In this document: in pieces, positions 37,576 through 47,890 of the stretch
Numbering within the stretch: the stretch's first letter is position 1
Layout: every line of letters starts with the position of its first letter
Source of the DNA: Candidatus Thioglobus autotrophicus
Lineage (GTDB): Bacteria; Pseudomonadota; Gammaproteobacteria; PS1; Pseudothioglobaceae
Direction: 5' to 3'
NCBI RefSeq assembly: GCF_001293165.1
Contig: NZ_CP010552.1
Location: forward strand, 62,001 to 126,000
Length of the DNA: 64,000 nucleotides
Notes under the pieces: generated by a model
What the model was told of the DNA's origin: nothing
What the model saw: only the letters and a program-made list of their open reading frames with translations
Databases searched by the model: none
Program-made: the position numbers and the translations under genes

Positions 37576-40031
37576 TACTTTAAAGCCGCCTGAACAATTT
37601 CAAAAATATCATTGGACAAGTCATCACTTTGCATAATCCTTTCTAGCTGTTGTTTTTGTAGCTGCTTTAACTCAGGTGTAAAGCGCTTCCAATGGTTGTA
37701 AACTGAAACCAAGCGCGCGCCTATTTGTGGATTTGATTGGTTTAACTTTAAAATAATATCGGTAAAAAATTCATAACCGGCTTGATGATGAAAATTAATG
37801 TAATTTTGCGTAAAGCCGCCTACAACACTGCGCAATCTGTTTGGTGTATTAAAAGAGAATAACTCGTGCTGCATGAGTGATTTAATACACCCTATATCAC
37901 TAGTGATCGAGCTTGATTGCGCTGCAAAGAACTTATCCATGACTTGCACGTCTTGTTTAAATGTTTGATAAAAGCTCGCTATCGCTTGATCCTTATGAGC
38001 ACTATTATTGGTAATTAACGCATTAAACGCCGCTATTTGATCGGTCATGCAATTAGCTTGTTCAAATTGAGTAAGTGCCAAGCCAGAGTCTTTATCCTTA
38101 CTCAGATAATACAGACAAGTATTTTTCAAAGACCGCCCACCTACTGCACTAGAGGTTAGTTGGTAAGCCTGATTATTGTTTAAGGAGTTATAAGTTTCTA
38201 GTAATAAAGCTTCAAATCGTCTTAATACTTTATGCGCCATTTGTTCACGCTTTTGATTGATATCAAACACATCAATCATAGCAACTTGCTGATGTAAAAA
38301 TCGTTCAGATGGTAGTGTTAAGACCTCACTCACCAAGGATTTATCTGGTGTTGTTTGGATCAGCTTTTCAAGTGCATTAAAAAATAATTGTTCATGCGCT
38401 TTGTTAGGGGTTAAGATTAAAGATAGCCAAATTTGTTGAGCACTATCCCAAACCACATAAGCATCGCTATCATGCCCCACTAAAAATATTTTTTGCTCGA
38501 ATGTTAAATCGGTTAACAAGTGAATAGGTGCGCAAAATCCTCGCAACCAAGAAGGCGTTGGCTTTGACTTTATTTGCTCAAAAACAAAGCTCTCCTTATG
38601 TTGTTTGATTGTCAGCATACCTTCCTTTAGCGCATGACCCTGATCATCTAACAAAGCGTAATTAAGTGGCAGAAAATAATCATGTCCCTTGTTTTGCTCA
38701 ACCTCAACATGAAAACGCTGACTTATCTCATCATAGTTTGTCTTAATACTAACGGTTGGCGTGCCCGGTTGAGAATACCACGTCATAAATTGAGAAAAAT
38801 CAAATTCATTAGCATCACTCATACTAGATACAAAATCATCGATCGTAACCGCATCACCATCGTGACGCTCAAAATAAAGTTTCATACCTTTTTGAAATCC
38901 CGTCTCACCCAAGAAGCTGTGAATCATACGAATTACTTCTGCGCCTTTTTCATAAATGGTCAATGTATAAAAATTATTCATTTCTATATAGCTTTCAGGC
39001 CTCACAGGATGTTGCATAGGACCTGCATCCTCGGCAAACTGAAATGTACGTAGCGCATTCACATCTTCAATACGCTTAATTGAGCGCGAATGCAAATCAG
39101 AGGTGAACTCTTGATCTCTAAAAACAGTCAAACCCTCTTTAAGACTTAACTGAAACCAATCCTTGCAGGTTACTCGATTACCCGTCCAATTATGGAAATA
39201 CTCATGCCCAATCACCGCTTCTACATTAATAAAGTCTTTATCAGTAGCGGTTTTAGGCTCTGCCAAAACATAGGTTGAGTTAAAAATATTTAAGCCTTTA
39301 TTTTCCATGGCACCCATATTGAAATCGTCAACTGCAACAATCATATAGATATCCAAATCGTACTCTAAATTAAAGCGTGACTCATCCCAAGCAAACGAGC
39401 GTTTAAGCGAATCCATGGCAAACTGAGTTTTGCTAATATTATGCGCTTCAACATAGATTTTAAGCGCCACTTCTCGACCAGAAAGTGTGGTGTAATTATC
39501 TTCCAAAACGGCAAAATCTCCCGCTACCAAAGCAAACAAATAACAAGGTTTAGACGTTGGATCGTGCCAAGTTGCTTGGCCTGAAGACGCTGTTAATAAA
39601 TTACCATTACTCAGTAATACGGGATATTTGCGCTTATCGGCTGTTATGTGCGTCGTAAAAACACTCAACACATCTGGCCTGTCCAAATAATACGTAATTT
39701 GCCTAAAGCCGTGCGCTTCACACTGCGTGCAAAAGTTACCACTGGATTGATACAAGCCATTTAAGCTGGTATTAAGCTCAGGATGAATACGATTGACAAT
39801 CTCTAGAACAAACTCATCTTTTAAATGACGCAGCTGCATGCCTTTATCGCTTAGTTCATAATCAACGCGCTCGCCATCTATGACAAGAGAAATTAATTCA
39901 AGATCAATGCCGTCTAAAAAAAGACTGTTGTCACCTGCCTGATATTTTGGATTTTTGTAAAAATGGATTTTTGAGCTCACCAAAGTCTCATCATCGCGCA
40001 GATCAAAACTGAGATCTGTCGTATGGATCAA
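37575..40031 (-). CDS. pepN: Aminopeptidase N (M1 zinc metallopeptidase)
   Basis: This cytosolic peptidase of 818 aa cleaves N-terminal residues from peptides. The exopeptidase motif is GAMENKGLNIFN and the zinc motif is VIGHEYFHNWTGNRVTC (HEXXH). The N-terminal beta domain and a long helical C-terminal domain match the PepN (E. coli) subgroup, which is about 50 residues longer. It is first in the tight run pepN-pncC-dusA-ftsA-lpxC, 44 bp downstream of uppP. Confidence 0.95.
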   Translation of the reverse strand: MIHTTDLSFDLRDDETLVSSKIHFYKNPKYQAGDNSLFLDGIDLELISLVIDGERVDYELSDKGMQLRHLKDEFVLEIVNRIHPELNTSLNGLYQSSGNFCTQCEAHGFRQITYYLDRPDVLSVFTTHITADKRKYPVLLSNGNLLTASSGQATWHDPTSKPCYLFALVAGDFAVLEDNYTTLSGREVALKIYVEAHNISKTQFAMDSLKRSFAWDESRFNLEYDLDIYMIVAVDDFNMGAMENKGLNIFNSTYVLAEPKTATDKDFINVEAVIGHEYFHNWTGNRVTCKDWFQLSLKEGLTVFRDQEFTSDLHSRSIKRIEDVNALRTFQFAEDAGPMQHPVRPESYIEMNNFYTLTIYEKGAEVIRMIHSFLGETGFQKGMKLYFERHDGDAVTIDDFVSSMSDANEFDFSQFMTWYSQPGTPTVSIKTNYDEISQRFHVEVEQNKGHDYFLPLNYALLDDQGHALKEGMLTIKQHKESFVFEQIKSKPTPSWLRGFCAPIHLLTDLTFEQKIFLVGHDSDAYVVWDSAQQIWLSLILTPNKAHEQLFFNALEKLIQTTPDKSLVSEVLTLPSERFLHQQVAMIDVFDINQKREQMAHKVLRRFEALLLETYNSLNNNQAYQLTSSAVGGRSLKNTCLYYLSKDKDSGLALTQFEQANCMTDQIAAFNALITNNSAHKDQAIASFYQTFKQDVQVMDKFFAAQSSSITSDIGCIKSLMQHELFSFNTPNRLRSVVGGFTQNYINFHHQAGYEFFTDIILKLNQSNPQIGARLVSVYNHWKRFTPELKQLQKQQLERIMQSDDLSNDIFEIVQAALK

Positions 40032-40075
40032 ATAGTTGCTTGGCTTGTAATCCTTTCTATAAATGGGTTGTGGGG

Positions 40076-40870
40076 CTAGATTGCTAATAACAACACTCCT
40101 AAAATAATTCTATAAATCACAAAAGGCACCAGGCCAATGGTGTCTAATAATTTGATAAAAAATACCACAGTTAGATAAGCGCTAATTGCTGCTACCATAA
40201 ACCCAACAGCCAGCATACTCCAATCAACCAATTGCGGTTGTTGATACAATTCCAACAACATCAGTAAAGCTGATAACGTGATCACTGGAATAGAGAGTAA
40301 AAAAGCAAATTGCGTTGACATATTTTTAGACAAGCCTATTAATAAGCCTGCTGTAATAGTGATACCTGATCTGGACGTACCCGGAATTAAAGCCAAGGCT
40401 TGCATCACGCCAATAAAGCCCACATCTTGCCAATTTATCTCAGACCTGGGTTGCTGATTTTTAGCGTTAACCCAACTTGAAAAACCCAATAACAAGCCAA
40501 ATACCAGTGTTGAGTAAGCAATAATCTCAGTTGAGCGTAAATTAAGCTCAATAAAATCTTTGAATATTAGCCCTGCTAAACCAACCGGAATCGTGCCAAG
40601 CAGCACACCCCAAGCAAGTTTTGATTGGCCGATAGTCTGAATTTTAACAACTGAATAGAAAAAATCCTGAATCAGTATGCGAATAATGGCTCGATAATAA
40701 AACACAATAGCACTCAATGTTCCCAAGTGCACAACCACATCAAATGCCAGTCCTTGATCTGGCCAATCGGTCAACTTCGGCACAAGAATTAAGTGTGCAG
40801 AAGAAGAAATTGGTAAAAATTCACTTAGTCCCTGAACGAGGGATAAGACGATTGTTTGAATGAAATCCAT
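40076..40870 (-). CDS. uppP: Undecaprenyl-diphosphatase UppP/BacA
   Basis: This 264-aa integral membrane enzyme recycles the lipid carrier for cell-wall and O-antigen synthesis. The catalytic motifs are both present: QGLSEFLPISSSAHLIL and the PGTSRSGITIT loop, within about eight hydrophobic helices. It lies 13 bp downstream of the methyltransferase gene on the same strand. Confidence 0.95.
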   Translation of the reverse strand: MDFIQTIVLSLVQGLSEFLPISSSAHLILVPKLTDWPDQGLAFDVVVHLGTLSAIVFYYRAIIRILIQDFFYSVVKIQTIGQSKLAWGVLLGTIPVGLAGLIFKDFIELNLRSTEIIAYSTLVFGLLLGFSSWVNAKNQQPRSEINWQDVGFIGVMQALALIPGTSRSGITITAGLLIGLSKNMSTQFAFLLSIPVITLSALLMLLELYQQPQLVDWSMLAVGFMVAAISAYLTVVFFIKLLDTIGLVPFVIYRIILGVLLLAI

Positions 40871-40883
40871 AATAATGACAAGT

Positions 40884-41978
40884 TTACAACTTATGACTCA
40901 AGTCTTGTTCTTTAAATCCAATTAATTTTACGTGAGTTGACTTGCTCAACGCTAAAACCTTAAAGCTTTCACCCATCGCACTTGGCAAAACCAACTGCTT
41001 AATCTGTTGCGCTAGAGTAATGCGTCGATTTTCATCTTCTTCAGCAAGAAGGTAGTTGTCAATACCCAGCGCAATTAAAAACAAAGCTTGTGTCGCGTAC
41101 CCTGCCACCTGAAAGCCTGATGATTTCGCTTGGTCTGCGATATCTGAAAAATTAACAGATGTGGTGATATCTTGCTTACCAATATGTACAAAAGGATTAT
41201 CACTGGCTTTATGCTGATAATAACAACGAAGTGTGCCGTCAAGTCTTTGCGGATGAAAATATTCATCTCTGTGCATGCCGTAGTCAATCAATAATACTAA
41301 CGCTTCATCTAATACATCATATAACGAATCAACCCATGCCATTGCTCTTGGGTTTATCTCGGTTGTATAGCCCTCATCAACATCGCCAGGTAGTTTAATT
41401 TTTGGATTTTTAAAAATAGTATCACTTGGCGTCCAACTCAACTGATCCTTGGTTATATCAACACAAAGCTCATAAAACACCCCTTCTTTTTGTGTCACGC
41501 GCTTAGCAGGCATAGCATCCAAAACTTCATTAGCAATCACTACACCTTTAAAGTCTTCTGGTAATTTATCTAGCCAAACAACGCGCTCTAATAATTCTGG
41601 CAGAGCTTTAGCAAGGGTTTGTTGTTGTCGGTGTTGTAATTCGCGACTTAATTCAAGAATATAGTATTTTTTGGGCAAACATTCTAAACGACCCAACTCA
41701 AATAACACTTGGGCGGCTAAAACACCACTACCCGCACCAAACTCCAAAATATCATTATCGCCATTCAAAACTTGGGCACACTGCTTGGCTAGACAAAAGC
41801 CAAATAAATCTGATGTTTCAGGCGCAGTAATGAAATCACCTTTTTCGCCAAATTTTTCCGATCCAGAGCGATAATAGCCCAATTGAGGATAATACAATGC
41901 CAACTCCATAAATTCATCGAAACCTATAGGCGCTTGATTTTGTATAATAGTGTTTTTAATTACTTCGGTTAGCTTCAT
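40884..41978 (-). CDS. MidA/NDUFAF7-family (COG1565) SAM-dependent methyltransferase
   Basis: The 364-aa protein matches COG1565: an N-terminal DEFMELALYYPQLGYYRSGSEKFG, GDFITAPETSDLFG, the SAM motif DILEFGAGSGVLA and VIANEVLDAMPAKRV. The mitochondrial homologue methylates an arginine of complex I; the bacterial substrate is not established. The start is ATG at 41978, with a GTG one codon earlier. It diverges from the pteridine reductase across 16 bp, so their promoters overlap coding sequence; a TATAAT at 41943-41948 may serve the plus-strand gene. Confidence 0.88.
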   Translation of the reverse strand: MKLTEVIKNTIIQNQAPIGFDEFMELALYYPQLGYYRSGSEKFGEKGDFITAPETSDLFGFCLAKQCAQVLNGDNDILEFGAGSGVLAAQVLFELGRLECLPKKYYILELSRELQHRQQQTLAKALPELLERVVWLDKLPEDFKGVVIANEVLDAMPAKRVTQKEGVFYELCVDITKDQLSWTPSDTIFKNPKIKLPGDVDEGYTTEINPRAMAWVDSLYDVLDEALVLLIDYGMHRDEYFHPQRLDGTLRCYYQHKASDNPFVHIGKQDITTSVNFSDIADQAKSSGFQVAGYATQALFLIALGIDNYLLAEEDENRRITLAQQIKQLVLPSAMGESFKVLALSKSTHVKLIGFKEQDLSHKL

Positions 41979-41994
41979 CACATCGATATTTTAT

Positions 41995-42714
41995 ATGAAA
42001 ACAGCATTAGTCACAGGTGGTGCACACCGCATTGGTCAACAAATTTGTCGCACACTGCACGAAGCAAACTTTAGTGTTATTATTCACTACAACACTTCCT
42101 CGTTAGCCGCTCAAAATTTGGCTGATGAGCTTAACTTAATCCGTGCCAATTCAGCTGAAATCATTCAAGCTGAGCTTTCTAACACTAATGATATTGAGCA
42201 GCTATGCCAATCTATTGAATCACTAGATGTATTAGTCAATAACGCCTCAGTGTTCTACCCCACCCCAATAGATGAGCTAACACTCACTGATTATCAAAAT
42301 ATTATGAACACCAATTTAATGGGGCCACTGTTTTTATCTAGCACCCTAAAGGGGAAATTATCAAAAAATCAAGGCTCGATTGTTAATATTGTCGATATTC
42401 ATGGAGATAGGCCACTAAAAAATCATGCCATTTATAACATATCTAAAGCTGCTATTGCGATGATGACAAAAACCTTAGCCAAAGAATTGGCACCCAATAT
42501 TTGTGTTAATGGTGTCTCGCCTGGCTCAATTTTATGGCCCGAAAACGAAGCAGAATTAAACCAATCTCAAAAACAATCTATGCTCAATAAAATTGCCTTA
42601 AACAAGCAAGGGTCTGCACAGGATATTGCTAAAACCGTGTTATTTTTAGCGCAATCAAACTACATAACTGGCCAAATTATTGCTGTAGATGGTGGACGAA
42701 GCTTAAACCAATAA
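41995..42714 (+). CDS. Pteridine reductase-like short-chain dehydrogenase
   Basis: This 239-aa SDR has the cofactor motif TGGAHRIGQQI with an Arg typical of NADPH-dependent pteridine reductases, VNNASVF, and the YNISKAA catalytic Tyr and Lys. The segment IHYNTSSLAAQNLADEL resembles PTR1/FolM. It probably reduces dihydropterins or dihydrofolate; substrate assignment is by family only. The ATG at 41995 gives the family start MKTALVTGGAHRIG; a longer frame from 41950 is unlikely. Confidence 0.85.
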   Translation: MKTALVTGGAHRIGQQICRTLHEANFSVIIHYNTSSLAAQNLADELNLIRANSAEIIQAELSNTNDIEQLCQSIESLDVLVNNASVFYPTPIDELTLTDYQNIMNTNLMGPLFLSSTLKGKLSKNQGSIVNIVDIHGDRPLKNHAIYNISKAAIAMMTKTLAKELAPNICVNGVSPGSILWPENEAELNQSQKQSMLNKIALNKQGSAQDIAKTVLFLAQSNYITGQIIAVDGGRSLNQ

Positions 42715-42764
42715 AGCTATTCAACATAAAAAACTTTACCAGTCTATAAGAACGATATTTGTGT

Positions 42765-43063
42765 TAAAATAAAGAAGCTTGATATTTAATTTTTATCAGC
42801 TAAAAGAATTTACAAAACGCTTCTGTGCTAAGAAAAAAACCACAGAAGTTTGATAATATTTTGGGCTTATTGTTGCCACATAAGAGAATAATTCACGGCC
42901 TTCTACGACAGAGTAGAGGGACCTGAAAAGGGTTATAAAACCCTTATAAAGAAAGGTTTTTTATCATTTATGATGAACACAAATCACACTTTAATATCAA
43001 ATCAATACGTCAGTATTGATTGCCTATGTGCGCACTTAAGTCCACCACTACAAGGACTTAACC
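42765..43063 (+). promoter_or_regulatory. Structured 5' leader of rne
   Basis: This gene-free leader of about 290 nt has a possible -10 TAAAAT at 42765-42770. It contains five perfect or near-perfect stems: 42820-42827/42841-42848, 42899-42906/42913-42920, 42928-42934/42939-42945, 43001-43008/43013-43020 and 43037-43044/43054-43061. The last ends 3 nt before the ATG and pairs the AAGG ribosome binding site. RNase E of E. coli represses itself through hairpins in a long leader; a similar control is inferred here. Confidence 0.6.
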
Positions 43064-45175
43064 ATGAATCATATTTTAATCAACGCCACTCACAAAGAAG
43101 AAATCAGAGTTGGTGTTGTCAAGAACAAAAAACTTACTGGACTTAACATTGAGACCAGTCTTAATAAAAAGACTAAAGGCAACATCTACCGTGGAAAAAT
43201 TTCACGAGTAGAGCAATCATTAGAAGCAGCATTTGTCGATTACGGCAAAGAAAGACAAGGCTTTCTACCCTTTAAAGAAGTAGCAGAATCTCTCTATAAT
43301 GGCGCCACACCAAAAGGTGCCAAACTCACTATTTCAGACGTTTTAAAAGAAGGTCAAGAAATTATTGTTCAGGTGGAAAAAGAAGAGCGCGGCAATAAAG
43401 GTGCTGCATTAAGCACCTATATCAACTTAGCTGGCGCCTACATGATCTTGACGCCAAACAACGCTAAAAGTCACGGCATATCCCGCCAAATAACCTCATC
43501 TGACAGGCAGTCACTCAAAGAAATTATTGGGAAAATTGTCATGCCTAAGAATTCTGGCTTGATCATACGTACTGCAGGTAGTGGCAAGAGCCTAGAGGAG
43601 CTTCAATGGGAGGTTGACTACTTATCTGATCTTTGGAAATCAATTAATATCGCAGCAGAAAAACGTCCAGCACCTTTTTTAATTTATCAAGAAAGTGATA
43701 TTATTATTCGCACCTTGCGTGACCACTTACGCTCTGATACTGACAGTGTTATTATTGATGAGCTAGAGGCATTTCAAAATGCCAAAGAATTTGTCAGCTT
43801 TGTATTGCCTCAATATTTCGATCGTATTAAATTTTTTGACGTCACTGAACACTCTTTGTTTAACCACATGGGTGTCGAAAATCAAGTCAAAAGTGTCTTT
43901 AATCGGGAAGTTGCACTGCGCACTGGCGCAACTATCGTCTTTGACCCAACTGAGGCTTTGACAGCAGTTGATATTAACTCTGCACGTGCCACTAAAGGCT
44001 CTGATATTGAAGAAACTGCCTACAACACCAATCTGGAAGCGGCCAAAGAAATTGCCCTGCAATTGCAACTACGAGATATTGGTGGTTTAGTTGTTATTGA
44101 CTTTATCGATATGGCAACTGAGGAGCATCGTCAAGCGATTGAAAAAGCTATGGAAACAGCTACTCAATCAGATCGAGCTCGTATTCAAATTGGTAATATT
44201 TCTAAATTTGGCCTACTCGAAATGTCCAGACAACGACTAATGAGTTCAGTGACAGAATCTGTTGAAAAATCTTGTCCTGCTTGTCATGGTCGTGGCACCA
44301 CACCGACTATTCCAACTTTAGCACTATCTATTCTTAGACAGTTAGAAGATGGCTGTAATGCTAGCAATCAAACATCAAGAATCACTATCCAATCAAGCGT
44401 TGAGGTGATCACCTACATTCTCAATGAAAAGCGTCAAGATGTTACTCGATTAGAAATCAAGCACGGCATCAAGATCACTTTACTGCCTAACCCTTACATG
44501 CAGTTCCCTAATTTCAGCATTAACAAACAAAAAGGTAGTAAAAAATCTCAACATAAAAGCTATCAGGGTATTTCTAAGCCACAACAAACGCTGGCAGAAA
44601 ACGGCTTGGCAGATGAGTCTGAAATTCCAGCTGTTAACATGAACCGACCACAAACTCGTGTTCCTGAAAAAACTAAAGAGGTACAAAAACTTTCTCTAAT
44701 CGCAAGAATTAAAGCGGCTTTATTTGGCAAAAGAAAAAATAAACCTAGCCAGAAAAAAGCCAATACTAATAACAAGAATCGTAATAAAAACCGCAATAGA
44801 AACCGCAATAGAAACAAGCCTGCCAATCAAAACCAGCAAAACAAATCAAAGCAGCAGCAAGGTCAGGCAAAAAAGCAAGGCAATAAACAGCCTGCTAAGC
44901 AACAAAATAATACCAATCAACAACAAGGTCAGGCAAAAAAGCAAGGAAATAAACAGCCTGCTAAGCAACAAAATAACACCAATCAAGAGCAGAAAGATCA
45001 GCAAAAAAGCAAGGTATCACAAAAACCTGATACCGAGAAAGCAAGTAAGCCAAAACAAATAGCTGATAAATCAAACGTCAACAACAATCCAAGTAGCGAG
45101 TCAAAGGTGCAGCCTGATACTGCGCAACAGCCTAGGCCTCAACAACAAAAAGAAGTGACGCCGCCAACTGAATAA
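43064..45175 (+). CDS. rne: Ribonuclease E
   Basis: This essential endoribonuclease is the core of RNA decay and processing. The 703-aa protein starts MNHILINATHKEEIRVGVV. It has an S1 domain (about 38-120), an RNase-H-like and 5'-sensor part, the DNase-I-like catalytic segment (FDPTEALTAVDINSA, VVIDFIDM) and the zinc link CPACHGRG. The noncatalytic tail (from about 490) is short and rich in Lys, Asn and Gln, with basic runs and a 22-residue tandem repeat. It resembles E. coli RNase E only in the catalytic half. The tail may bind RNA; no degradosome motif is recognisable. Confidence 0.95.
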   Translation: MNHILINATHKEEIRVGVVKNKKLTGLNIETSLNKKTKGNIYRGKISRVEQSLEAAFVDYGKERQGFLPFKEVAESLYNGATPKGAKLTISDVLKEGQEIIVQVEKEERGNKGAALSTYINLAGAYMILTPNNAKSHGISRQITSSDRQSLKEIIGKIVMPKNSGLIIRTAGSGKSLEELQWEVDYLSDLWKSINIAAEKRPAPFLIYQESDIIIRTLRDHLRSDTDSVIIDELEAFQNAKEFVSFVLPQYFDRIKFFDVTEHSLFNHMGVENQVKSVFNREVALRTGATIVFDPTEALTAVDINSARATKGSDIEETAYNTNLEAAKEIALQLQLRDIGGLVVIDFIDMATEEHRQAIEKAMETATQSDRARIQIGNISKFGLLEMSRQRLMSSVTESVEKSCPACHGRGTTPTIPTLALSILRQLEDGCNASNQTSRITIQSSVEVITYILNEKRQDVTRLEIKHGIKITLLPNPYMQFPNFSINKQKGSKKSQHKSYQGISKPQQTLAENGLADESEIPAVNMNRPQTRVPEKTKEVQKLSLIARIKAALFGKRKNKPSQKKANTNNKNRNKNRNRNRNRNKPANQNQQNKSKQQQGQAKKQGNKQPAKQQNNTNQQQGQAKKQGNKQPAKQQNNTNQEQKDQQKSKVSQKPDTEKASKPKQIADKSNVNNNPSSESKVQPDTAQQPRPQQQKEVTPPTE
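44855..44986 (+). repeat. 66-bp tandem duplication in the rne tail
   Basis: Two adjacent copies of a 66-bp unit (44855-44920 and 44921-44986) encode QGQAKKQGNKQPAKQQNNTN twice. They differ at only a few bases, mostly synonymous, so the duplication is recent or kept similar. It keeps the frame and lengthens the disordered basic tail. Confidence 0.85.
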
Positions 45176-45178
45176 ACA

Positions 45179-45982
45179 ATGTACAAATTAGCAGTATTTG
45201 GCAACCCAATTGAGCATAGCTTATCACCCGATATTCATGCTCAGTTTGCTCAGCAAACAGGTGTTGAAGTTGATTACCAAAAAATCTTAGCGCCTGTTAA
45301 TGATTTTTCTCAGTTTGCTACAGCGTTTATTCATAAAGGTGCAAGTGGATTCAATGTCACTGTACCATTCAAGTTAGATGCGTTTAATTTTGCCACGGAA
45401 CTAACCCTGAATGCAAAAACTGCTGGTGCGGTAAACACCATCAAAATTCAAGGCTCTAAAATTATTGGCGAAAATACGGATGGCATTGGACTGGTTAACG
45501 ACTTAACCAATCATCTAAATATTGAGCTTGAAAATAAGGTTGTTTTAATTTTAGGCGCTGGTGGCGCAACCCAAGGCATTCTATTGCCAATTTTGAGCAA
45601 AAACCCCAAGCGAGTCATGATTGCCAATAGAACCGCTAGCAAAGCAGAAAAACTGGCGCGAGACTTTGCAAAATATGGAAAAACTTGCGGATTTGGACTG
45701 GACAAGATTAAGGACGATCCAGTAGATATTATTATTAACGCAACCAGCGCCTCATTAGCCGGGAAAATGCCTGATATTGCATCAGGATGTGCCAATCATG
45801 CTATTTGCTATGACCTTATGTATGGCCAACAAACCCCTTTCATGGATTGGGCTAAAGCTAACAATGCTGCGGTTATTGCAGATGGATTAGGCATGCTGGT
45901 TGAACAAGCAGCCAGTAGCTTTGAGTTTTGGACAGGTGCAACACCCGATACTCGTACAGTGATTAAAAATCTACGGAGCTAA
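45179..45982 (+). CDS. aroE: Shikimate dehydrogenase
   Basis: This 267-aa NADPH enzyme reduces 3-dehydroshikimate in aromatic amino acid synthesis. [17 protein letters not shown] binds shikimate, [11 protein letters not shown] holds the catalytic Lys, and [13 protein letters not shown] is the cofactor loop; [11 protein letters not shown] suits NADP. It begins 3 bp after rne and its end overlaps pdxH (convergent) by 12 bp. Confidence 0.95.
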   Translation: MYKLAVFGNPIEHSLSPDIHAQFAQQTGVEVDYQKILAPVNDFSQFATAFIHKGASGFNVTVPFKLDAFNFATELTLNAKTAGAVNTIKIQGSKIIGENTDGIGLVNDLTNHLNIELENKVVLILGAGGATQGILLPILSKNPKRVMIANRTASKAEKLARDFAKYGKTCGFGLDKIKDDPVDIIINATSASLAGKMPDIASGCANHAICYDLMYGQQTPFMDWAKANNAAVIADGLGMLVEQAASSFEFWTGATPDTRTVIKNLRS

Positions 45983-46609
45983 GCGCTCAATAATCCAATC
46001 TTCGCCTTGCTTAAGATAAGAAAATCGATCATGCAGGCGATTTTCTTGACCTTGCCAAAATTCAATTCTATGAGGGATGACCCTATACCCACCCCAGAAA
46101 TCTGGCAACGGAATTTCGCCTTTTTTAAACTTGCTTTTCATTGCTTCAAATTGAGTAAGTAGCGCCTGTCTTGATGACAACGAGCCAGACTGGTTCGATG
46201 CCCAAGCGCCTAATTGTGAATCTTTTGGGCGAGATGAAAAGTATTTGATAGATTCCAATGTTGAGATTTTCTCTACACGGCCTGATATTTTAACCTGCCT
46301 TTCCAAATCAAGCCAAGGAAACAATAAAGCCGCATTAGGATTTTTCTGAATTTGCTGAGACTTTTTTGAATTGTAATTGGTAAAAAATACAAAGCCTCTC
46401 TCGTCAAACGACTTTAACAACACTGTTCTCACGCTAACTTCATCGCTATCACTGGTAGCGAGGCTCATGGCATTTGGCAAAGTTAGATCAGCCTCACTTG
46501 CCTGATTGATCCAAGTTTCAAATTGAGCGAATGGGCTTGCATCCATCTGTTCGCGTGATAAACCGCTGCTGGTAAATTCACGCCTTAGTGCATTTAAATC
46601 TATTGTCAT
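45971..46609 (-). CDS. pdxH: Pyridoxamine/pyridoxine 5'-phosphate oxidase
   Basis: This FMN enzyme forms pyridoxal phosphate. The 212-aa protein has [41 protein letters not shown] and [16 protein letters not shown], then [19 protein letters not shown] near the C-terminus, all standard. The start shares one base with the stop of the upstream monooxygenase (TAATG). Confidence 0.95.
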   Translation of the reverse strand: MTIDLNALRREFTSSGLSREQMDASPFAQFETWINQASEADLTLPNAMSLATSDSDEVSVRTVLLKSFDERGFVFFTNYNSKKSQQIQKNPNAALLFPWLDLERQVKISGRVEKISTLESIKYFSSRPKDSQLGAWASNQSGSLSSRQALLTQFEAMKSKFKKGEIPLPDFWGGYRVIPHRIEFWQGQENRLHDRFSYLKQGEDWIIERLAP

Positions 46610-47835
46610 TAGAAAGGTAGTTTTTTTAATATTTTATCAAAAGGTGCAAAATTATTACTCTTGGCTTCCGTTAAATGATTAGCAATTAAATATTTAATCG
46701 GTGGGAAGTTTTCAGCAAACTTTAGTACCATCCTTCTCACTTGCTTAATCATAGGTGCATCATTGGTAAACAGTGCCACAATGCCATTAGTACCAAAAAA
46801 CATTAGCCTGGTTAAATTAATATGCTTCTTTTCATATAATTTTAATAATGCATTGGAGCCAATATCTTGCCCATGTACTAACGCCTCTTTAATTAAATTA
46901 GCCAAGATGTCCTGCCCTCTTAAGCCTAAATTAAACCCATGAGCGGTAACGGGGTGCATGCCAACAGCAGCATCACCAATAAGCGCAAAGCGTTTGGCAA
47001 AAAATGTTTGCGCATGGGTTGCCACTAATGGATATGAATGCCTTTCACCCGATTGAGTCATCACTCCCAATTCTGCTTTAAATGCATCTGTCACAAATTG
47101 ATTAAATTCTTTTTCATTCATGTCTAATAGCGCTTGAGACTCGTTAGTCTTAACAGTCAAAACAATAGATGAGGCATTACCAATCATGGGCAATAAAGCC
47201 AAAGTTTTGCCATAATCAAAGCATTCTAATGCGATATTTTCATGTGATTTTTCATGCATCATTTTGGTCACAATCATCACTTTAGAAAAATCTTTCATCA
47301 GAGTGGGAATACCCACCTTGCGACGAATACTAGAAAAACGACTATCTGCTGCAACCACTAATTTTGTTTCAATATGCTCACCACTTGCCAAAACAACTTC
47401 TGCGCTATTTTCAAGCTGAATCACATCTTCAACCAATGTGTTGGCTTGTATGGTGATGTTTTCAGCTTTACTAACTTTGTGATACAAAGCTTGTCTAATT
47501 TGATAATTCGGCACCAAATACCCCAACGCTTCAATGGCGGCATTATCGCTTTTGAAATTTAATAATGAAGGTGAGTCGCCATCAAATACCTTGGCCTCTT
47601 TTAATGGGGAAACCTCTGTTTGATCAACCAAATCCCAAACACCTAGTTTTTTCAAGATTTTGAGCGAAAGATGTGTCAGTGCAATTTCTCTACCATCTGC
47701 TTTTGGGTGGGATATCTCTGCCAAATCTGCCCTTTCTAGTAGCAACACTCTAACATTTGCATCCAACATAGAAGATGCAAAGCTAAGCCCTGCTGGGCCG
47801 GCACCAATAACAACAATATCGTACGGAGTTTGCAT
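46609..47835 (-). CDS. ubiM: UbiH/UbiF/VisC-family FAD monooxygenase, probably UbiM
   Basis: This 408-aa flavoprotein hydroxylase acts in ubiquinone synthesis. It has the FAD motif [18 protein letters not shown], the family's [13 protein letters not shown] (DG motif variant) and [23 protein letters not shown]. The N-terminal [19 protein letters not shown] is what I associate with UbiM, a broad-specificity ring hydroxylase. UbiF or UbiH remain possible. It is coupled to pdxH. Confidence 0.7.
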   Translation of the reverse strand: MQTPYDIVVIGAGPAGLSFASSMLDANVRVLLLERADLAEISHPKADGREIALTHLSLKILKKLGVWDLVDQTEVSPLKEAKVFDGDSPSLLNFKSDNAAIEALGYLVPNYQIRQALYHKVSKAENITIQANTLVEDVIQLENSAEVVLASGEHIETKLVVAADSRFSSIRRKVGIPTLMKDFSKVMIVTKMMHEKSHENIALECFDYGKTLALLPMIGNASSIVLTVKTNESQALLDMNEKEFNQFVTDAFKAELGVMTQSGERHSYPLVATHAQTFFAKRFALIGDAAVGMHPVTAHGFNLGLRGQDILANLIKEALVHGQDIGSNALLKLYEKKHINLTRLMFFGTNGIVALFTNDAPMIKQVRRMVLKFAENFPPIKYLIANHLTEAKSNNFAPFDKILKKLPF

Positions 47836-47890
47836 ATTTTATTTCACAAAATTTGAGATAATAACCCTATTATAACTACCAAGACTTCTT

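Noticed and set aside
44563-44826. Leu/Phe-rich antisense frame inside rne
   Set aside because: Its composition is the mirror of the Lys/Asn repeats of the rne tail; no signals support it.
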